This document shows, in pieces, positions 50,869 to 60,387 of a stretch of DNA of 64,000 nt. The DNA lies in NCBI GenBank assembly GCA_036489975.1, contig DASXES010000133.1, positions 42,780-106,779 of the forward strand. Reading direction: 5' to 3'. Both the position numbers and the translations under genes were made by a program. Position 1 is the stretch's first letter. The number at the start of each line of letters is the position of its first letter. The notes under the pieces are model-generated. The model searched no databases and was not told the DNA's origin. It saw nothing but the letters and a program-made list of their open reading frames with translations. This stretch comes from Roseiarcus sp036489975 (GTDB taxonomy: Bacteria > Pseudomonadota > Alphaproteobacteria > Rhizobiales > Beijerinckiaceae).

Positions 50869-51723
50869 ATGGCCATCAATCTTGTCAGTCTCGTGTCACA
50901 GTTTCTTACGCCGCAAGTCGTCGGCAGCCTGGCGCGGGCAATCGGCGTCAATGAAGTGGTGGCGCAGAAGCTTGTCGCGGCCGCGGTTCCGACAATTCTA
51001 GCCTCGCTTGCCACGGCTGCGGCGGCGCCCGGGGGGGCCCAGAGGGTGTCCGACGCGATCTCCAACTCGGATCCGGATGTCCTCACAAAGGTCGGCGAGG
51101 CGGCGGCGGGCGGCAACGCCCGGTTCCTCAACGAAGGCTCGACGCTCCTGAACGGCCTGCTCGGAGGCGGCGGTCTCTCGGGCCTGGTGGGCGCGCTCAG
51201 CCAATATTCCGGCGCGCCCCATCCCGCGACCCAGACGCTGCTCGGCGCGGTGACGCAAACAACGGTCGGGGCCATCGGCCAGCAGGATCCCTCAAACTGG
51301 TCGGACCCTTCCGCAATTCTTTCGCTGCTCAACAGTCAGAAGGGCGCGATCTCCGCCGCGCTTCCGGCGGAAGTCTCAAAGGTGCTCGGCGCCTCTGGAT
51401 TGCTGGCCGGTCTTGGCGCCACGGCTGCGGCTGCGACTCAAACCGCCACATCGACGGTTTCGAGCGCTGCAGCCGCCGCGAGCTCGACGGTCAGTCCGGC
51501 CGCGAGAAGCGTTCCCCCTCCTCCGCCGCTGCCCGCCCGCTCGAGCGGCTTCCCGATGTGGGCGATCATTCTCATCGTCGTTATCGTGCTCTTGGCGATC
51601 TGGTGGTTCATGAGCCGGCGACACGAGGAGGAACCGGCTAAGACGGGCATGTTCGGCGCGCCGGCTCCAATCGAATACGCATTGCGCGCGACGCCTTCTC
51701 CAGCCGCCCCAACCAACGGCTAG
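50869..51723 (+). CDS. DUF937 domain protein with C-terminal membrane helix
   Basis: A 284-residue protein. Residues 1-190 are a DUF937-type helical domain (VSLVSQFLTPQVVGSLARAIGV, KLVAAAVPTILASLA, LLGAVTQTTVGAIG). A Ala/Thr/Ser/Pro-rich linker leads to one transmembrane helix (MWAIILIVVIVLLAIWWFM, about 227-246) and a short tail. DUF937 is related to YidB; function unknown. GAGGGGAG precedes the ATG. The DUF900 hydrolase gene starts 17 bases downstream, so they form an envelope-protein pair. Confidence 0.82.
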   Translation: MAINLVSLVSQFLTPQVVGSLARAIGVNEVVAQKLVAAAVPTILASLATAAAAPGGAQRVSDAISNSDPDVLTKVGEAAAGGNARFLNEGSTLLNGLLGGGGLSGLVGALSQYSGAPHPATQTLLGAVTQTTVGAIGQQDPSNWSDPSAILSLLNSQKGAISAALPAEVSKVLGASGLLAGLGATAAAATQTATSTVSSAAAAASSTVSPAARSVPPPPPLPARSSGFPMWAIILIVVIVLLAIWWFMSRRHEEEPAKTGMFGAPAPIEYALRATPSPAAPTNG

Positions 51724-51740
51724 AACGAAGCGTTCAGGTT

Positions 51741-53021
51741 ATGGGGCTGGGGCTCGCGGTGCGCATGTGGCGCCGCCTGCGCGGGCCGGTCGGCGGAGCC
51801 GCGGCGCGCCGTTCCCGAGTCGGCGTTTTCTGCGCGATCGCGCTCGCGACGCTCGCCGCGGGGTGCGCCAGCCGTCCCTTCGGCACCCTCGTTCCGGTCG
51901 CCGGGGCGCCCGACGCCAGCCGGGTCGACCTCATGGTGGCGACCACCCGTGCGCCCGTCATTTCGCCGCCGGGCGTCATGTTCGGCGGAGCGAGAGGACG
52001 TGGGCTCGATTTCGCCGACATTGCTGTGTCGATCCCGCCGGACAGCGCGCGCAGGTCCGGCGACATCCCGTTGTCGTCCTCGGTCCCCGGCAATCCCGAA
52101 CGCGATTTCGTCATCCTGCGGGCCGACCGCATGGACCTGGCGCAGGCGAAGGCGAACTTCAACCAGAGGATCAGGCGCGTTCCCGGGCGCCGGGTACTCG
52201 TCTTCATCCACGGCTTCAACACCCGCTTCGAAGAAGCCGTCTATCGCTTCGCGCAGATCGTTCACGACGCCCGTGTCCAGGTCGCGCCGGTGCTGTTCAC
52301 CTGGCCTTCCGGCGGAAGGCTGACCGACTACGTTTACGATCGCGATAGCGCGCTCTATTCGCGCGACGCGCTCGAGGTGCTGTTGCAGGCGCTGGTCAAC
52401 GATCCGAACGTCGACTCGATATCGATCCTGGCGCATTCGATGGGCAATTACATCGCGATGGAGTCGCTCAGGCAGATGTCGATCCGCGACCGCGGATTGT
52501 CGCCGAAGATCCGCGACGTGATGCTGGCTTCGCCAGACATCGACGTCGACGTCTTCCGCCGCCAGATCGCCGAGATCGACGCTGGCCCGCGGCCGGCGGA
52601 CTTCACCCTGTTCGTCTCGCGAGACGATCGCGCCCTGGGATTGTCGAGCTTTCTTGCGCGCGATTCGACCCGCCTTGGCGCGCTCGATCCGTCAGAGGAA
52701 CCTTATCGCTCGATCCTGGAGAAGGGCAGGGTGCATGTCGTCGACCTGACCACCCTCGCTTCTAGCGACTTCACCAATCACGGCAAATTCGCCAGCGGCG
52801 AGGTCCTCGGCGCGATTGGCCAGAGGCTGGCGGAGGGCCAGTCGCTGAGCGAGGCCAAAGCGGGCCTGATCGGGTCGCTCGGCCTCATCACCACCGGCGC
52901 GATCAAAGCTGCCGCCGACGTCGCCACCGGCGCGGTGGCCGCCCCGGGGGCGATCCTCGACCCGACACGGAACGAGAAGTCGGTCGACACCGCCGCGCAA
53001 GCGGTAACCTTGGGCCAATGA
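51741..53021 (+). CDS. Alpha/beta hydrolase (DUF900), probable lipoprotein
   Basis: Exported alpha/beta hydrolase of 426 aa. After a basic start the segment VGVFCAIALATLAAGCAS is a lipoprotein signal (lipobox LAAGC, Cys about residue 42). The DUF900 domain follows: VLVFIHGFNTRFEEAVYRFAQIVHD, VLFTWPSGG, the nucleophile elbow ILAHSMGN, VMLASPDIDVDVF with the acid, and the His in TNHGKF. The Ala/Gly-rich C-terminus (about 350-426) is low-complexity. Substrate unknown; esterase or lipase-like. Paired with the DUF937 gene. Confidence 0.85.
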   Translation: MGLGLAVRMWRRLRGPVGGAAARRSRVGVFCAIALATLAAGCASRPFGTLVPVAGAPDASRVDLMVATTRAPVISPPGVMFGGARGRGLDFADIAVSIPPDSARRSGDIPLSSSVPGNPERDFVILRADRMDLAQAKANFNQRIRRVPGRRVLVFIHGFNTRFEEAVYRFAQIVHDARVQVAPVLFTWPSGGRLTDYVYDRDSALYSRDALEVLLQALVNDPNVDSISILAHSMGNYIAMESLRQMSIRDRGLSPKIRDVMLASPDIDVDVFRRQIAEIDAGPRPADFTLFVSRDDRALGLSSFLARDSTRLGALDPSEEPYRSILEKGRVHVVDLTTLASSDFTNHGKFASGEVLGAIGQRLAEGQSLSEAKAGLIGSLGLITTGAIKAAADVATGAVAAPGAILDPTRNEKSVDTAAQAVTLGQ

Positions 53022-53048
53022 CCGAACGCCATCCAAACGCCCGTAAAC

Positions 53049-53076
53049 GCTAGTAAATTTGCTCGCATTTGCTAGC
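53049..53076 (+). repeat. Imperfect inverted repeat
   Basis: GCTAGTAAATTTGC and GCATTTGCTAGC face each other over two bases; both arms contain GCTAG and AAAT. It lies 28 bases past the DUF900 stop and may act as a terminator or be a protein-binding site. No T-run. Confidence 0.5.
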
Positions 53077-53538
53077 CGCACGAATGGCGAGGTCCATATA
53101 TGGCTTGACGCTGGTGTCGTGGCCCGCCCCAAGGTGCTACGGGCCCGGCCAGAGCTTCAATGACGTTATCCCCGCGCTGGCTGAGGCAGAATAGGAACAA
53201 GCAATCCCTCCGCCAAGTTGTTGGCTTTGGCGGGCCTTGACGAGTCCATGGGCGCGCTGTCCGCCCCGCGTGGGTCTGTCTCCCGGACCTCCGCGGGGCG
53301 TTCCATCCAGACGAAAAAATGCAGGCCCCGCGTAGTCTCCCTCCGCGCGGGGCAACCCCGTTCGGCGTGGAACGACGCTCTGGCTAGAGCGGACCTGATT
53401 TGCGGCTTAACTTTGTCCCTTAGTGTCACTTTGCCGTGATCGGGGCCCGGCAAATCCCGTGGGAACGCCGTTTCGCCCCGCGCAGTTCCCATCGCGGTGA
53501 TCGTTTACTCCGCATGCAAAAACGCGCCTCGTTTAGGG

Positions 53539-53564
53539 GGAATGCGCCAGAAGGAATAATCGTT
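53539..53564 (+). promoter_or_regulatory. Possible EcfG-like promoter, one mismatch
   Basis: GGAAT (53539-53543), 17 bases, CGTT (53561-53564), compared with GGAAC-N16/17-CGTT. The last base of the -35 element differs. Located before the YciA-like gene. Confidence 0.3.
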
Positions 53565-53613
53565 AGGATGGGCGGGGGAGTGCGCAAAAATCCTGATTCA
53601 CGGAGTTTCTGGC

Positions 53614-54030
53614 ATGGACAAAGCGTTGCCGGTTCCGGTCGAGCCGCGCGGCGACCTCACCGTCCGCGTCGCGGCCATGCCAGCCGACACCAACGCCAAC
53701 GGCGATATTTTCGGCGGCTGGGTGTTGAGCCAGATGGATGTGGCCGGCGGGATCGCGGCCGCCGAATATGCGAAAGGGCGTGTCGCCACCATCGCCATCG
53801 ACGCGATGACCTTCATCCGGCCGGTCAAGGTCGGCGACGTGCTCTGCGTCTACACCGCCATCGACAGGGTTGGCCGGACTTCGCTTAAGATCCATATCGA
53901 GGCCTGGGCGCGCCGCTCGCGCACTTATGACCGCGAGAAGGTGACCGACGCCACCTTCACCTATGTCGCCATCGACGAGAACGGGAGGCCGCGCCCGGTC
54001 TCCGACGGCCAGGCGCTGGGCGGAATCTGA
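53614..54030 (+). CDS. Acyl-CoA thioesterase, YciA-like
   Basis: Hotdog-fold thioesterase of 138 aa. The catalytic helix region reads MPADTNANGDIFGGWVLSQMDVAGG, with the Asn/Asp residues of YciA/BACH enzymes, and TIAIDAMTFIRPVKVGDVLCVYT follows. Length and motif order match YciA (130-140 aa). It hydrolyses acyl-CoA esters in the cytosol. ATG 53614. Convergent with the cpdB-like gene, 21 bases between stops. Confidence 0.88.
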   Translation: MDKALPVPVEPRGDLTVRVAAMPADTNANGDIFGGWVLSQMDVAGGIAAAEYAKGRVATIAIDAMTFIRPVKVGDVLCVYTAIDRVGRTSLKIHIEAWARRSRTYDREKVTDATFTYVAIDENGRPRPVSDGQALGGI

Positions 54031-54051
54031 CCCGCGAACCCCACCCCTCGT

Positions 54052-55953
54052 TCATAAATTCTCAACCCTGAGCTTCAGAAAGCCGTCTCCCGTCAGGCCC
54101 AGCGGCGTGAGCTTGAGGCCAGGCGGCGGCGGAAGCCCTTCGGCGGCGGGCGAAGTCAGATAGGTGGCAAAAACCGTCTTTGGCCACGGAGCAAAGCGCC
54201 AGGCCCCGGTCGCCCTCGGGGCGATCGCGATTTGGCTCTGGACATACTTGAGCAACACGTCGCGGTTGGCGTCCGGGACCTCGATCGCGACGCGCGTCCC
54301 GCCGCAGCCAGGAAAGCCGCCGCCGCCGCTGGCGCGATAGTTGTTTGTGACCACGAGAAACGGCTGGCTGGGCTCGACCGGCGCGCCTTCGAACATGAGA
54401 TCGTGAATGCGGCGCGCCGCTGGCGCAACCCGCGCGCCAGAATTGTCGTAGCGTGCGGGCTGAGTGACATCGATGGCGTAGTCGACGCCATCGATCACGT
54501 CGAAATTGTAAGCCGCGAAGGCGGGGCCCAGCAGAGCTTGTTCGTCGCTTAGGCCCGGATCGATGCGGCGGAAAATGGACGCCGAGCGTTCGAGCCATTC
54601 CCTGAGCGTCGCGCCGTCGATCCGGACCATCCTCAGACTGTTGGGGTAGGGGTAGATGTCCGCCACATCCTTGATGGCGAGCGGCCCTGCGGCGATGTCC
54701 GTGTAGAAATGGGGTCCGGCGCGTCCGCCGCATCTGAATGGCGCCGCCGCCGAGAGGATCGGCAGCGAAGCGAGGTCGGCGCGCGCCGCCACGAGCGGCG
54801 CGGCATAGGCGCGCTGCGCCTCGTTGACCAGCTGGACGGTCGGATCGTCGCCGATCAGCGCCAGATAGGTGTTGAGCGGCGTCACGAGCCGGCCGATGGG
54901 CGTGCGGATGTAATGCAGGGTTGCGCCATGCGCGGCCTTTGCCGCTTCGAGCACAGAATCATCCGACCCGACCAGCGCGACCGCGCCGCCGGTCGCGTCC
55001 CGTCTCGCGATCGGTCGCGCCTCAACCCCCGCTTCCGCGACTCGCCAGCCGCCCGCATCGTTCTCGAGCCCAAGGTCGAGGATTCCGAGATGGCTTCCGA
55101 AAGAGCCGGGCATGACCGCCGGCTTGCCGTGGACGGTTCCGCGTTTCGCGTCGACGCCCGGGAACCCGGCGAAATCCTCGCCGGGAAGCTGCAGGTGCTG
55201 ATGGCCGAGGATCAGCGCGTCGATCCCATCGAGCCTGGCGAGATCCTGGCCTGCGTTCTCCTCGCCCTCGGCCGAAGCGAGCCGGGAAATCCCTGAGTGA
55301 CAGAGAGCAACGACGAGATCGACGCGGCTCCTGAGTCCGCGAAGCTCCGCGCGCGCGGCCTCGACGATGTCGAGCGCGATCAGGCGGCCGCGCAGATGGA
55401 CCTCGTCCCATTGGGCGATCTGCGCCGGCGCGACGCCAATGACGCCCACTTTGAGCCGCTGCGGTGCTCCGGCCTCGTCGACGAACTCGCGCTCGATCAC
55501 GATGGAAGGCGGAAACCAGGGCGAGCCATCCCTTTTGCGGACATTGCAGCAAATGACAGGAAACCGGGCTTGCGCATAAGCGCGCTCGAGGACCTCGAGG
55601 CCGTAGTTGAAATCGTGGTTGCCGAGCGTCGCGGCGTCGTAATCGAGCGCGTTCATCGCGGCGATGACGGGATGGGCCGCCTTCGGATCGGCGGCTAGTG
55701 TGCCGGCCGCCAGGTCGCCGAGCGGCGTGCCCTGCAGACTGTCGCCATTGTCGAACAGGAGGCAATTGGCGGCCTCGCGGCGCGCCTCCGCGATCAGAGA
55801 GGCGGCGCGCGCCAGGCCGACGGAATTGTCCGGGCGATCACGGTAATAATCGTAAGGATAGAGGTTGGCGTGCAGGTCGGTGAGCCCGAGAAGCCGCAGG
55901 CAAAGACGGAGCCGGCCAGGGCGAGCGGCGAATTCGGGTCGTCCTTGCGGCAA
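54052..55953 (-). CDS. 5'-nucleotidase / 2',3'-cyclic phosphodiesterase family (CpdB-like)
   Basis: Metallophosphatase plus 5'-nucleotidase C-terminal domain, about 633 aa. Metallophosphoesterase motifs: GLTDLHANLYPYDYYRDRP, FDNGDSLQGTPLGD, TLGNHDFNYGLEVL, ALCHSGIS, ILGHQHLQLP. C-terminal domain: PILSAAAPFRCG, IYPYPNSLRMVRIDG, AYNFDVIDGVDYAIDVTQPARY, VTNNYRASGGGGF. CpdB normally is periplasmic, but no signal peptide is readable in this frame. Another frame gives a hydrophobic start (MTKLKPCRKDD ... LALAGSVFACG, ATG 55968), so a frameshift at the 5' end is possible. TTG 55953 is the first start clear of the upstream gene; ATG 56112 would overlap it by 95 bases. Confidence 0.85.
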   Translation of the reverse strand: MPQGRPEFAARPGRLRLCLRLLGLTDLHANLYPYDYYRDRPDNSVGLARAASLIAEARREAANCLLFDNGDSLQGTPLGDLAAGTLAADPKAAHPVIAAMNALDYDAATLGNHDFNYGLEVLERAYAQARFPVICCNVRKRDGSPWFPPSIVIEREFVDEAGAPQRLKVGVIGVAPAQIAQWDEVHLRGRLIALDIVEAARAELRGLRSRVDLVVALCHSGISRLASAEGEENAGQDLARLDGIDALILGHQHLQLPGEDFAGFPGVDAKRGTVHGKPAVMPGSFGSHLGILDLGLENDAGGWRVAEAGVEARPIARRDATGGAVALVGSDDSVLEAAKAAHGATLHYIRTPIGRLVTPLNTYLALIGDDPTVQLVNEAQRAYAAPLVAARADLASLPILSAAAPFRCGGRAGPHFYTDIAAGPLAIKDVADIYPYPNSLRMVRIDGATLREWLERSASIFRRIDPGLSDEQALLGPAFAAYNFDVIDGVDYAIDVTQPARYDNSGARVAPAARRIHDLMFEGAPVEPSQPFLVVTNNYRASGGGGFPGCGGTRVAIEVPDANRDVLLKYVQSQIAIAPRATGAWRFAPWPKTVFATYLTSPAAEGLPPPPGLKLTPLGLTGDGFLKLRVENL

Positions 55954-56017
55954 GGTTTGAGCTTTGTCATGGGGAGTCGGAACGTCAGGGGGATCATCGC
56001 GCCGCCTGACCTCCCGG

Positions 56018-59000
56018 TCAAAGAGGCGCTTGCGGGCGAGCGGCGTCGGCCGGCGTTTGACTGAGCGAACTCGGTTTGCCGTCCCACCCGTCGGGCGGGG
56101 CGGCGACCTCATTCGCCACCGGATCCGGCTTGGCGGCCTTGAACTTCATCAACGCCCCGACTGCGGAAGCGAGCATGGCCGGGTCCATCTGGCCGGCGAT
56201 CTCGTCGCGCTTCTTGCCGGCGTCGGCATCCCCCTGCTGAGCGGCGAGCGCGAACCATAGAAACGACTGGCGGAGATCCTTTTCGACGCCGAGGCCGCGC
56301 GAATAGAGGATGCCGAGATTGTACTGGCTGTCGCGGACGCCCAGTTCCGCCGCCTTTCGAAACCATTTCGCCGCTTCGACGTAGTTCGGCTCACCCCCGC
56401 CGCCGGGGTCGGCGTTCATGACCGCAAGATTGTGCGCGGCTCGCGCGTTCCCGGCCTCGGCCGCCTTGAGATACCAGCGCTTCGCAGCGGCGGGGTCGAC
56501 GGCCACGCCAATTCCCTTCTCGTACATCGAGCCGAGACGATATTGCGCGGGCGCGAGGCCAAGCGAGGCGGCGCGTTCGAACCATCGGGCCGCCGCCGAC
56601 TGATCCTTTGCGGGCCCCCGGCCTTCGAACAGGCGCATCGCGAGTTCGTATTGCGCGTTCGCCTGGCCAGCCGCGACCGCGTCGCGCAAGGACTGCGGAA
56701 TCCCCGGTGGAATCGCCGCCATGAGTTCGCTCGCCGATGGCCCTTTCCCCGGCGCAAGGTCCGGCGCGACCGGCTTGGCCGGCGGTTGGCCGATCGAAGC
56801 AGTCGGGGCGACATCGATCGTTTCGCCTGCCGATTTGGCCGCGTTGGCGACTTCCGCCGGCTTGCCCTTCGGCGCGTCGATCTTCGCCGTATTGACCGCT
56901 TGCTCGCCCACCTGCGAGCGCAGCAGGAACGGCGCCCGCAGGCCGCCCATTCGCACGGCGAGCGTCGCCGCGATCGCGACCGCGACGCCGAGCAGTACGG
57001 AGCGCTTGTGCATGGCGTAGAAGGCCCTCGCATTCTGCACCCCGCGCGCGGCGAACTGCGTCCGTCCGGAACCGGCGAGGGTCTTCACAATGCCGGCGTT
57101 GGAGGCGGCGCTGCTTTCCGCCACCGCCGCCTGGGCGGCGCGGCGGGCGGCGGCGATGTGGACGCTGACCGCCGGATTGGTCTTGGGCCCGATCATTTGC
57201 GCAAGTTCGCGCGCTTCGTGGGCGCGCCGTGGGCCACCCGCGCCCGGCTCGATCAGGAAGTCCTCGCCGTCGGCGGGATCAGACGCCGGATCGCCAGGAC
57301 CAGCCGTGGTCTTCCGTTGCGGAGCGGCTTCCTGCGGAAGCGCCTCGACGCCTGTCGGCGTAAAGGCGGCAGGCGGGGCGGCGGCGGGGTTTCTGCCCGC
57401 CGGGCGCACTTCTTCGTCGATGTCATCGGCGGCAAGCTCGTTCTCGATGCCGGCGAGGCGCGCGGTCAGCGTCTCGAGGACGCTCTGCAGATCGGTGAGG
57501 CGCGAATGCGTGCGCCGGTCCGCGTTCGCCTGTTCCACCTTGAGTTCGGCCAGATGCGTGTCGAGCGCGGCGTGAACGGCGGCCGAGGTCTCGAGCGCGG
57601 AGGCGCCCTCCGCCTTCTCGGCGTCGCGCAATTTCTCAAGCAGCTCCCGGACGACCGGTCCCGGATCGCTGGCTGCCGTCTTTGCCGCCACCGCGTCGAT
57701 GCGATCGTAAATTGTGTCTATCTGCTGAGCGAGAGCCTCCAACTCCGCCTGGCCGGGGCTCATGTCGCGAAGCCGGCGAGCCACCTCGTCGGCGACTTGC
57801 TCGACGACCTCCCGGTCGACGGAAGCATTGGCGCTCGACTCGAACTTCGCTTCGAGCGAGCGCAGCAGCGTCTCGATCGAACTGAAATCGAACGGGGATG
57901 CGACCGTGTCGATTCGCGCGTTGAGCTCGCGGAGCGCCGGCTCCAGCTGGCGCGCGCCGGCCTCGCCGTCCGCGAGGCTGTCGAGCTTGTCCCCGATCTC
58001 GACGAACATCGACTGAAGAGCCTTCGCATCGGCGTCGGCGGCCCCGGCGGCGTCGAGCTTGGCGTCGAACTCGCGCATGAGCCTTTCGATCGGACCGGTG
58101 TCCATGGTTGCGGGGGGAAGTGTCTCCAGCGACTGCCGGACGCTGTCGATGCGTCGCGCCAGGTCGTCGAACGGGGCGGGATCGATCGCGACGGCGGCGC
58201 TCGGGCGAGCTATCTCCTGATCGAGCCGCGTTGCGATCTCTTCGAGCCGCAGCTCGATCGAGGCAAGCGCCGCCGGCGGGGTGGAGCGTTCGATCTGTCT
58301 GCAGGCTTCCGCAAGCCGCGCGGCCATCTCGGCCGACTCGAAATGCGGAGCGGGGCTCGCGCCAAGCCGCTCGACGCGGTCAGCCAGCTCCCCGATTTGC
58401 CGCTCCAGGCGTTCGAGCGGCGGCGAGCGCAGCGCCGCCGAAGCCAAAAGATTGCGCACCTCCTCGGTCTGCTGGCGGATACGTTCGAAAGTTTCGGGAT
58501 TGATCGCCGACGCCGCGAGGCTGTCGACCCTGCCGCCGATCGCGCGAAGCTCGCGCTCGAGGCCGATCGCCGCCGCTTGCGGGTCATGCGCTTTCAGCGC
58601 GGCGCGGAATTCCGCCGCCATCGCCTCGAGCGGAGCGAGCATCGATTCGCCGTGACCGCTCTGGCGCAGCATCTCGACGCGCTGCACGAGATCGCGGATG
58701 GCCCCCTCCAGCGCGATGACGGCGTTGCGCGGCGCAAGATCGGCGAGGCTCCGGTTCATCGCCTCGATCTCGGCGCGCATCGCGCTAAGGTCGATCGCCG
58801 AGGCGCTCGGCTCGGCGCGCTCGCGGCGCATGTCGTCGAGCTTGCGGCCGAGGGCTCGAACGTCATCGAGCAACAATTGCGCGAGCGGCGCCGAGTCGGC
58901 TTCGACGGCGCCAGGCGCCGCATCCGAGGGGGCTTCCGCTGCTGGACGGACGTCCAGGGCGCCCGGATTGCCCCTGGCCTGCGCGGGCGCGCCGTCGCTG

Positions 59001-59725
59001 AATGCGCCCGTTCGCGCCTCCGAAGGCGTGGGTCCGGTTCCCCCGGCGCGGGCTTCGAGCTCGTGGCGGCGCATGGCGATTTGCGACACGGCGGCCTTGA
59101 GATCGAACGGCGCCTTCGGGTCCAGCGCGGGGGCTTGAGCGAAACCGCCGCTACGCGTCCCGCCCGTCTGCCCGGCGCCGGTCAGACTCGCCCGGATCGA
59201 TTCGAGCCGCCGCACCGCGTCGATCAGCGCGCGGCGGTCGCCGTCCCGCGCCGCCTCGTCACGCTCCAGGATTTGCGCGACCGATTCAAAGGCGCGCGCG
59301 GCCTGGGCTTCGGCGCGCGCGAGCCTTACTTCGAAGCGCTCGATCACCGAATCGAAAGCGCCCGGGATTCCGGCCGCGCGAGGCTCTTTCGCGGGCGTGT
59401 TTCGTCGCGCGATGCGTTCGAGACGTCCAAGAGCTTCGTCGAGCCGATCGTCCGCGGCGGGGTCGTGGTCAGGCGGCGCGCGCAGGTCAAATCCCGCGTG
59501 GTCGGCGATGGCGTCGTCAAGCCAATCGTCCAGGCCCATGCCGGCGCGGCGCGCGGCCTCCACAGCGGCGTCGCGGGTCCGCCGGCTTACGCCCGCGATA
59601 TTCCACGCCATGGCTCTATTCATGTCCTCGACCATCGCTCGGGGGCGCGAATCGCCCGGGGAATCGGGGCGACGTCGCGCTGCAATTCTGTCGGCGGTCA
59701 TGGTGAAGAAACGGTTAAAGGACAC
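56018..59725 (-). CDS. PodJL-type polar localisation protein with SEL1 repeats
   Basis: A giant protein of about 1235 aa. The N-terminus (AWNIAGVSRRTRDAAVEAARRAGMGLDDWLDD) is the short helical segment shared by alphaproteobacterial PodJ-like proteins. Residues about 90-850 are almost all heptad-rich charged helix (coiled coil) with Ala/Pro breaks. A single transmembrane helix (VLLGVAVAIAATLAVRM, about 907-923) is followed by a periplasmic part with four SEL1/TPR-like repeats (AQYRLGSMYEKGIGVAVDP, AAHNLAVMNADPG, SQYNLGILYSRGLGVEKDL). This matches PodJ of Caulobacter in plan: cytoplasmic scaffold, one membrane span, SEL1 outside. Start is GTG 59725, ATG 59701 or ATG 59635; none has a clear ribosome-binding site. 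Confidence 0.88.
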   Translation of the reverse strand: MSFNRFFTMTADRIAARRRPDSPGDSRPRAMVEDMNRAMAWNIAGVSRRTRDAAVEAARRAGMGLDDWLDDAIADHAGFDLRAPPDHDPAADDRLDEALGRLERIARRNTPAKEPRAAGIPGAFDSVIERFEVRLARAEAQAARAFESVAQILERDEAARDGDRRALIDAVRRLESIRASLTGAGQTGGTRSGGFAQAPALDPKAPFDLKAAVSQIAMRRHELEARAGGTGPTPSEARTGAFSDGAPAQARGNPGALDVRPAAEAPSDAAPGAVEADSAPLAQLLLDDVRALGRKLDDMRRERAEPSASAIDLSAMRAEIEAMNRSLADLAPRNAVIALEGAIRDLVQRVEMLRQSGHGESMLAPLEAMAAEFRAALKAHDPQAAAIGLERELRAIGGRVDSLAASAINPETFERIRQQTEEVRNLLASAALRSPPLERLERQIGELADRVERLGASPAPHFESAEMAARLAEACRQIERSTPPAALASIELRLEEIATRLDQEIARPSAAVAIDPAPFDDLARRIDSVRQSLETLPPATMDTGPIERLMREFDAKLDAAGAADADAKALQSMFVEIGDKLDSLADGEAGARQLEPALRELNARIDTVASPFDFSSIETLLRSLEAKFESSANASVDREVVEQVADEVARRLRDMSPGQAELEALAQQIDTIYDRIDAVAAKTAASDPGPVVRELLEKLRDAEKAEGASALETSAAVHAALDTHLAELKVEQANADRRTHSRLTDLQSVLETLTARLAGIENELAADDIDEEVRPAGRNPAAAPPAAFTPTGVEALPQEAAPQRKTTAGPGDPASDPADGEDFLIEPGAGGPRRAHEARELAQMIGPKTNPAVSVHIAAARRAAQAAVAESSAASNAGIVKTLAGSGRTQFAARGVQNARAFYAMHKRSVLLGVAVAIAATLAVRMGGLRAPFLLRSQVGEQAVNTAKIDAPKGKPAEVANAAKSAGETIDVAPTASIGQPPAKPVAPDLAPGKGPSASELMAAIPPGIPQSLRDAVAAGQANAQYELAMRLFEGRGPAKDQSAAARWFERAASLGLAPAQYRLGSMYEKGIGVAVDPAAAKRWYLKAAEAGNARAAHNLAVMNADPGGGGEPNYVEAAKWFRKAAELGVRDSQYNLGILYSRGLGVEKDLRQSFLWFALAAQQGDADAGKKRDEIAGQMDPAMLASAVGALMKFKAAKPDPVANEVAAPPDGWDGKPSSLSQTPADAARPQAPL

Positions 59726-59885
59726 GCTTCGGGGCCGAGCGGTCGAGTCCTCCCCAAAGTTGCATGTCTAGTTGCGGCAACTATCAGTTGCAATTTTTCG
59801 GCGTTAGGCGATAGTGATTCGATTCGCGCAAGGGCCGCGCGAGTCACCGGGCGCGAACGCAACGGCGCCGACGAAAGGAGAGGCT

Positions 59886-60347
59886 ATGAACACGATATCG
59901 TCTTTATCTCAGGCTTCCGCTGGGATTTCGGGCGCGTTGCTCGAAAATGCAGGGCGCCTTGCGCTTGATTCGGGGCAACCGGAGATGACCATTAGCCAGA
60001 TGTCGCGGCTGTTCGGCGTCAGCCTGCGCACTTTGCGGTTTTACGAGGACCGCGCGCTCATCAAGCCGCGCCGCGAAGGCAATGCCCGTTACTATCGAGC
60101 GACCGACCGGATCCGGATGGAGATGATCCTCAAGGGCAAGAAACTCGGCTTCACCCTGACCGAAATCCAGGACCTGATCGGCGGCAAGGGCGCGACGGAG
60201 ACGACGGATCTCGAGGACCAGCTCAATCCGCAGCAGATCGTCACCCAGATCGGCCATCTGGAGCGACAGCGCGGCGAAATTGATGGGGCGATCGAGCGGC
60301 TGCGGGCGACGCAAAGCCGTCTCGTCGCCCAGGGCGTCGCCGCCTGA
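59886..60347 (+). CDS. MerR-family transcriptional regulator
   Basis: DNA-binding regulator of 153 aa. After a 30-residue N-terminal extension comes the MerR winged helix: MTISQMSRLFGVSLRTLRFYEDRALIKPRREGNARYYRATD, then RIRMEMILKGKKLGFTLTEIQDLI and a C-terminal coiled coil (IGHLERQRGEIDGAIERLRA). No cysteines, so not a metal sensor of the MerR/CueR kind. AAAGGAGAG precedes ATG 59886. Divergent from podJL, which it may regulate, and convergent with cmk. Confidence 0.9.
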   Translation: MNTISSLSQASAGISGALLENAGRLALDSGQPEMTISQMSRLFGVSLRTLRFYEDRALIKPRREGNARYYRATDRIRMEMILKGKKLGFTLTEIQDLIGGKGATETTDLEDQLNPQQIVTQIGHLERQRGEIDGAIERLRATQSRLVAQGVAA

Positions 60348-60387
60348 TCGGCGGCGACCGTTGACAGCTGAGCGGCGGCGGTTCCGG

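Larger units (their letters stand above)
53022..53613. other. Gene-free stretch with inverted repeat and possible promoter
   Basis: About 590 bases. It starts with an imperfect hairpin (53049-53076). From 53090 to 53520 I see no convincing gene: the open minus frames have the composition of chance frames. Near the end GGAAT-N17-CGTT (53539-53564) resembles an EcfG site with one mismatch, 50 bases before the thioesterase. Confidence 0.5.

Noticed and set aside
53166..53492. A 108-codon minus frame in the gap before the thioesterase gene
   Set aside because: Starts without ribosome-binding site and its composition resembles chance frames. No recognisable motif.
56432..59968. A 1178-codon open frame on the plus strand opposite the PodJL gene
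   Set aside because: It is the mirror of codon bias in a GC-rich, Ala/Glu/Arg-rich gene. The protein is dominated by Arg, has no domain, and the minus frame has clear SEL1 repeats and a membrane helix.
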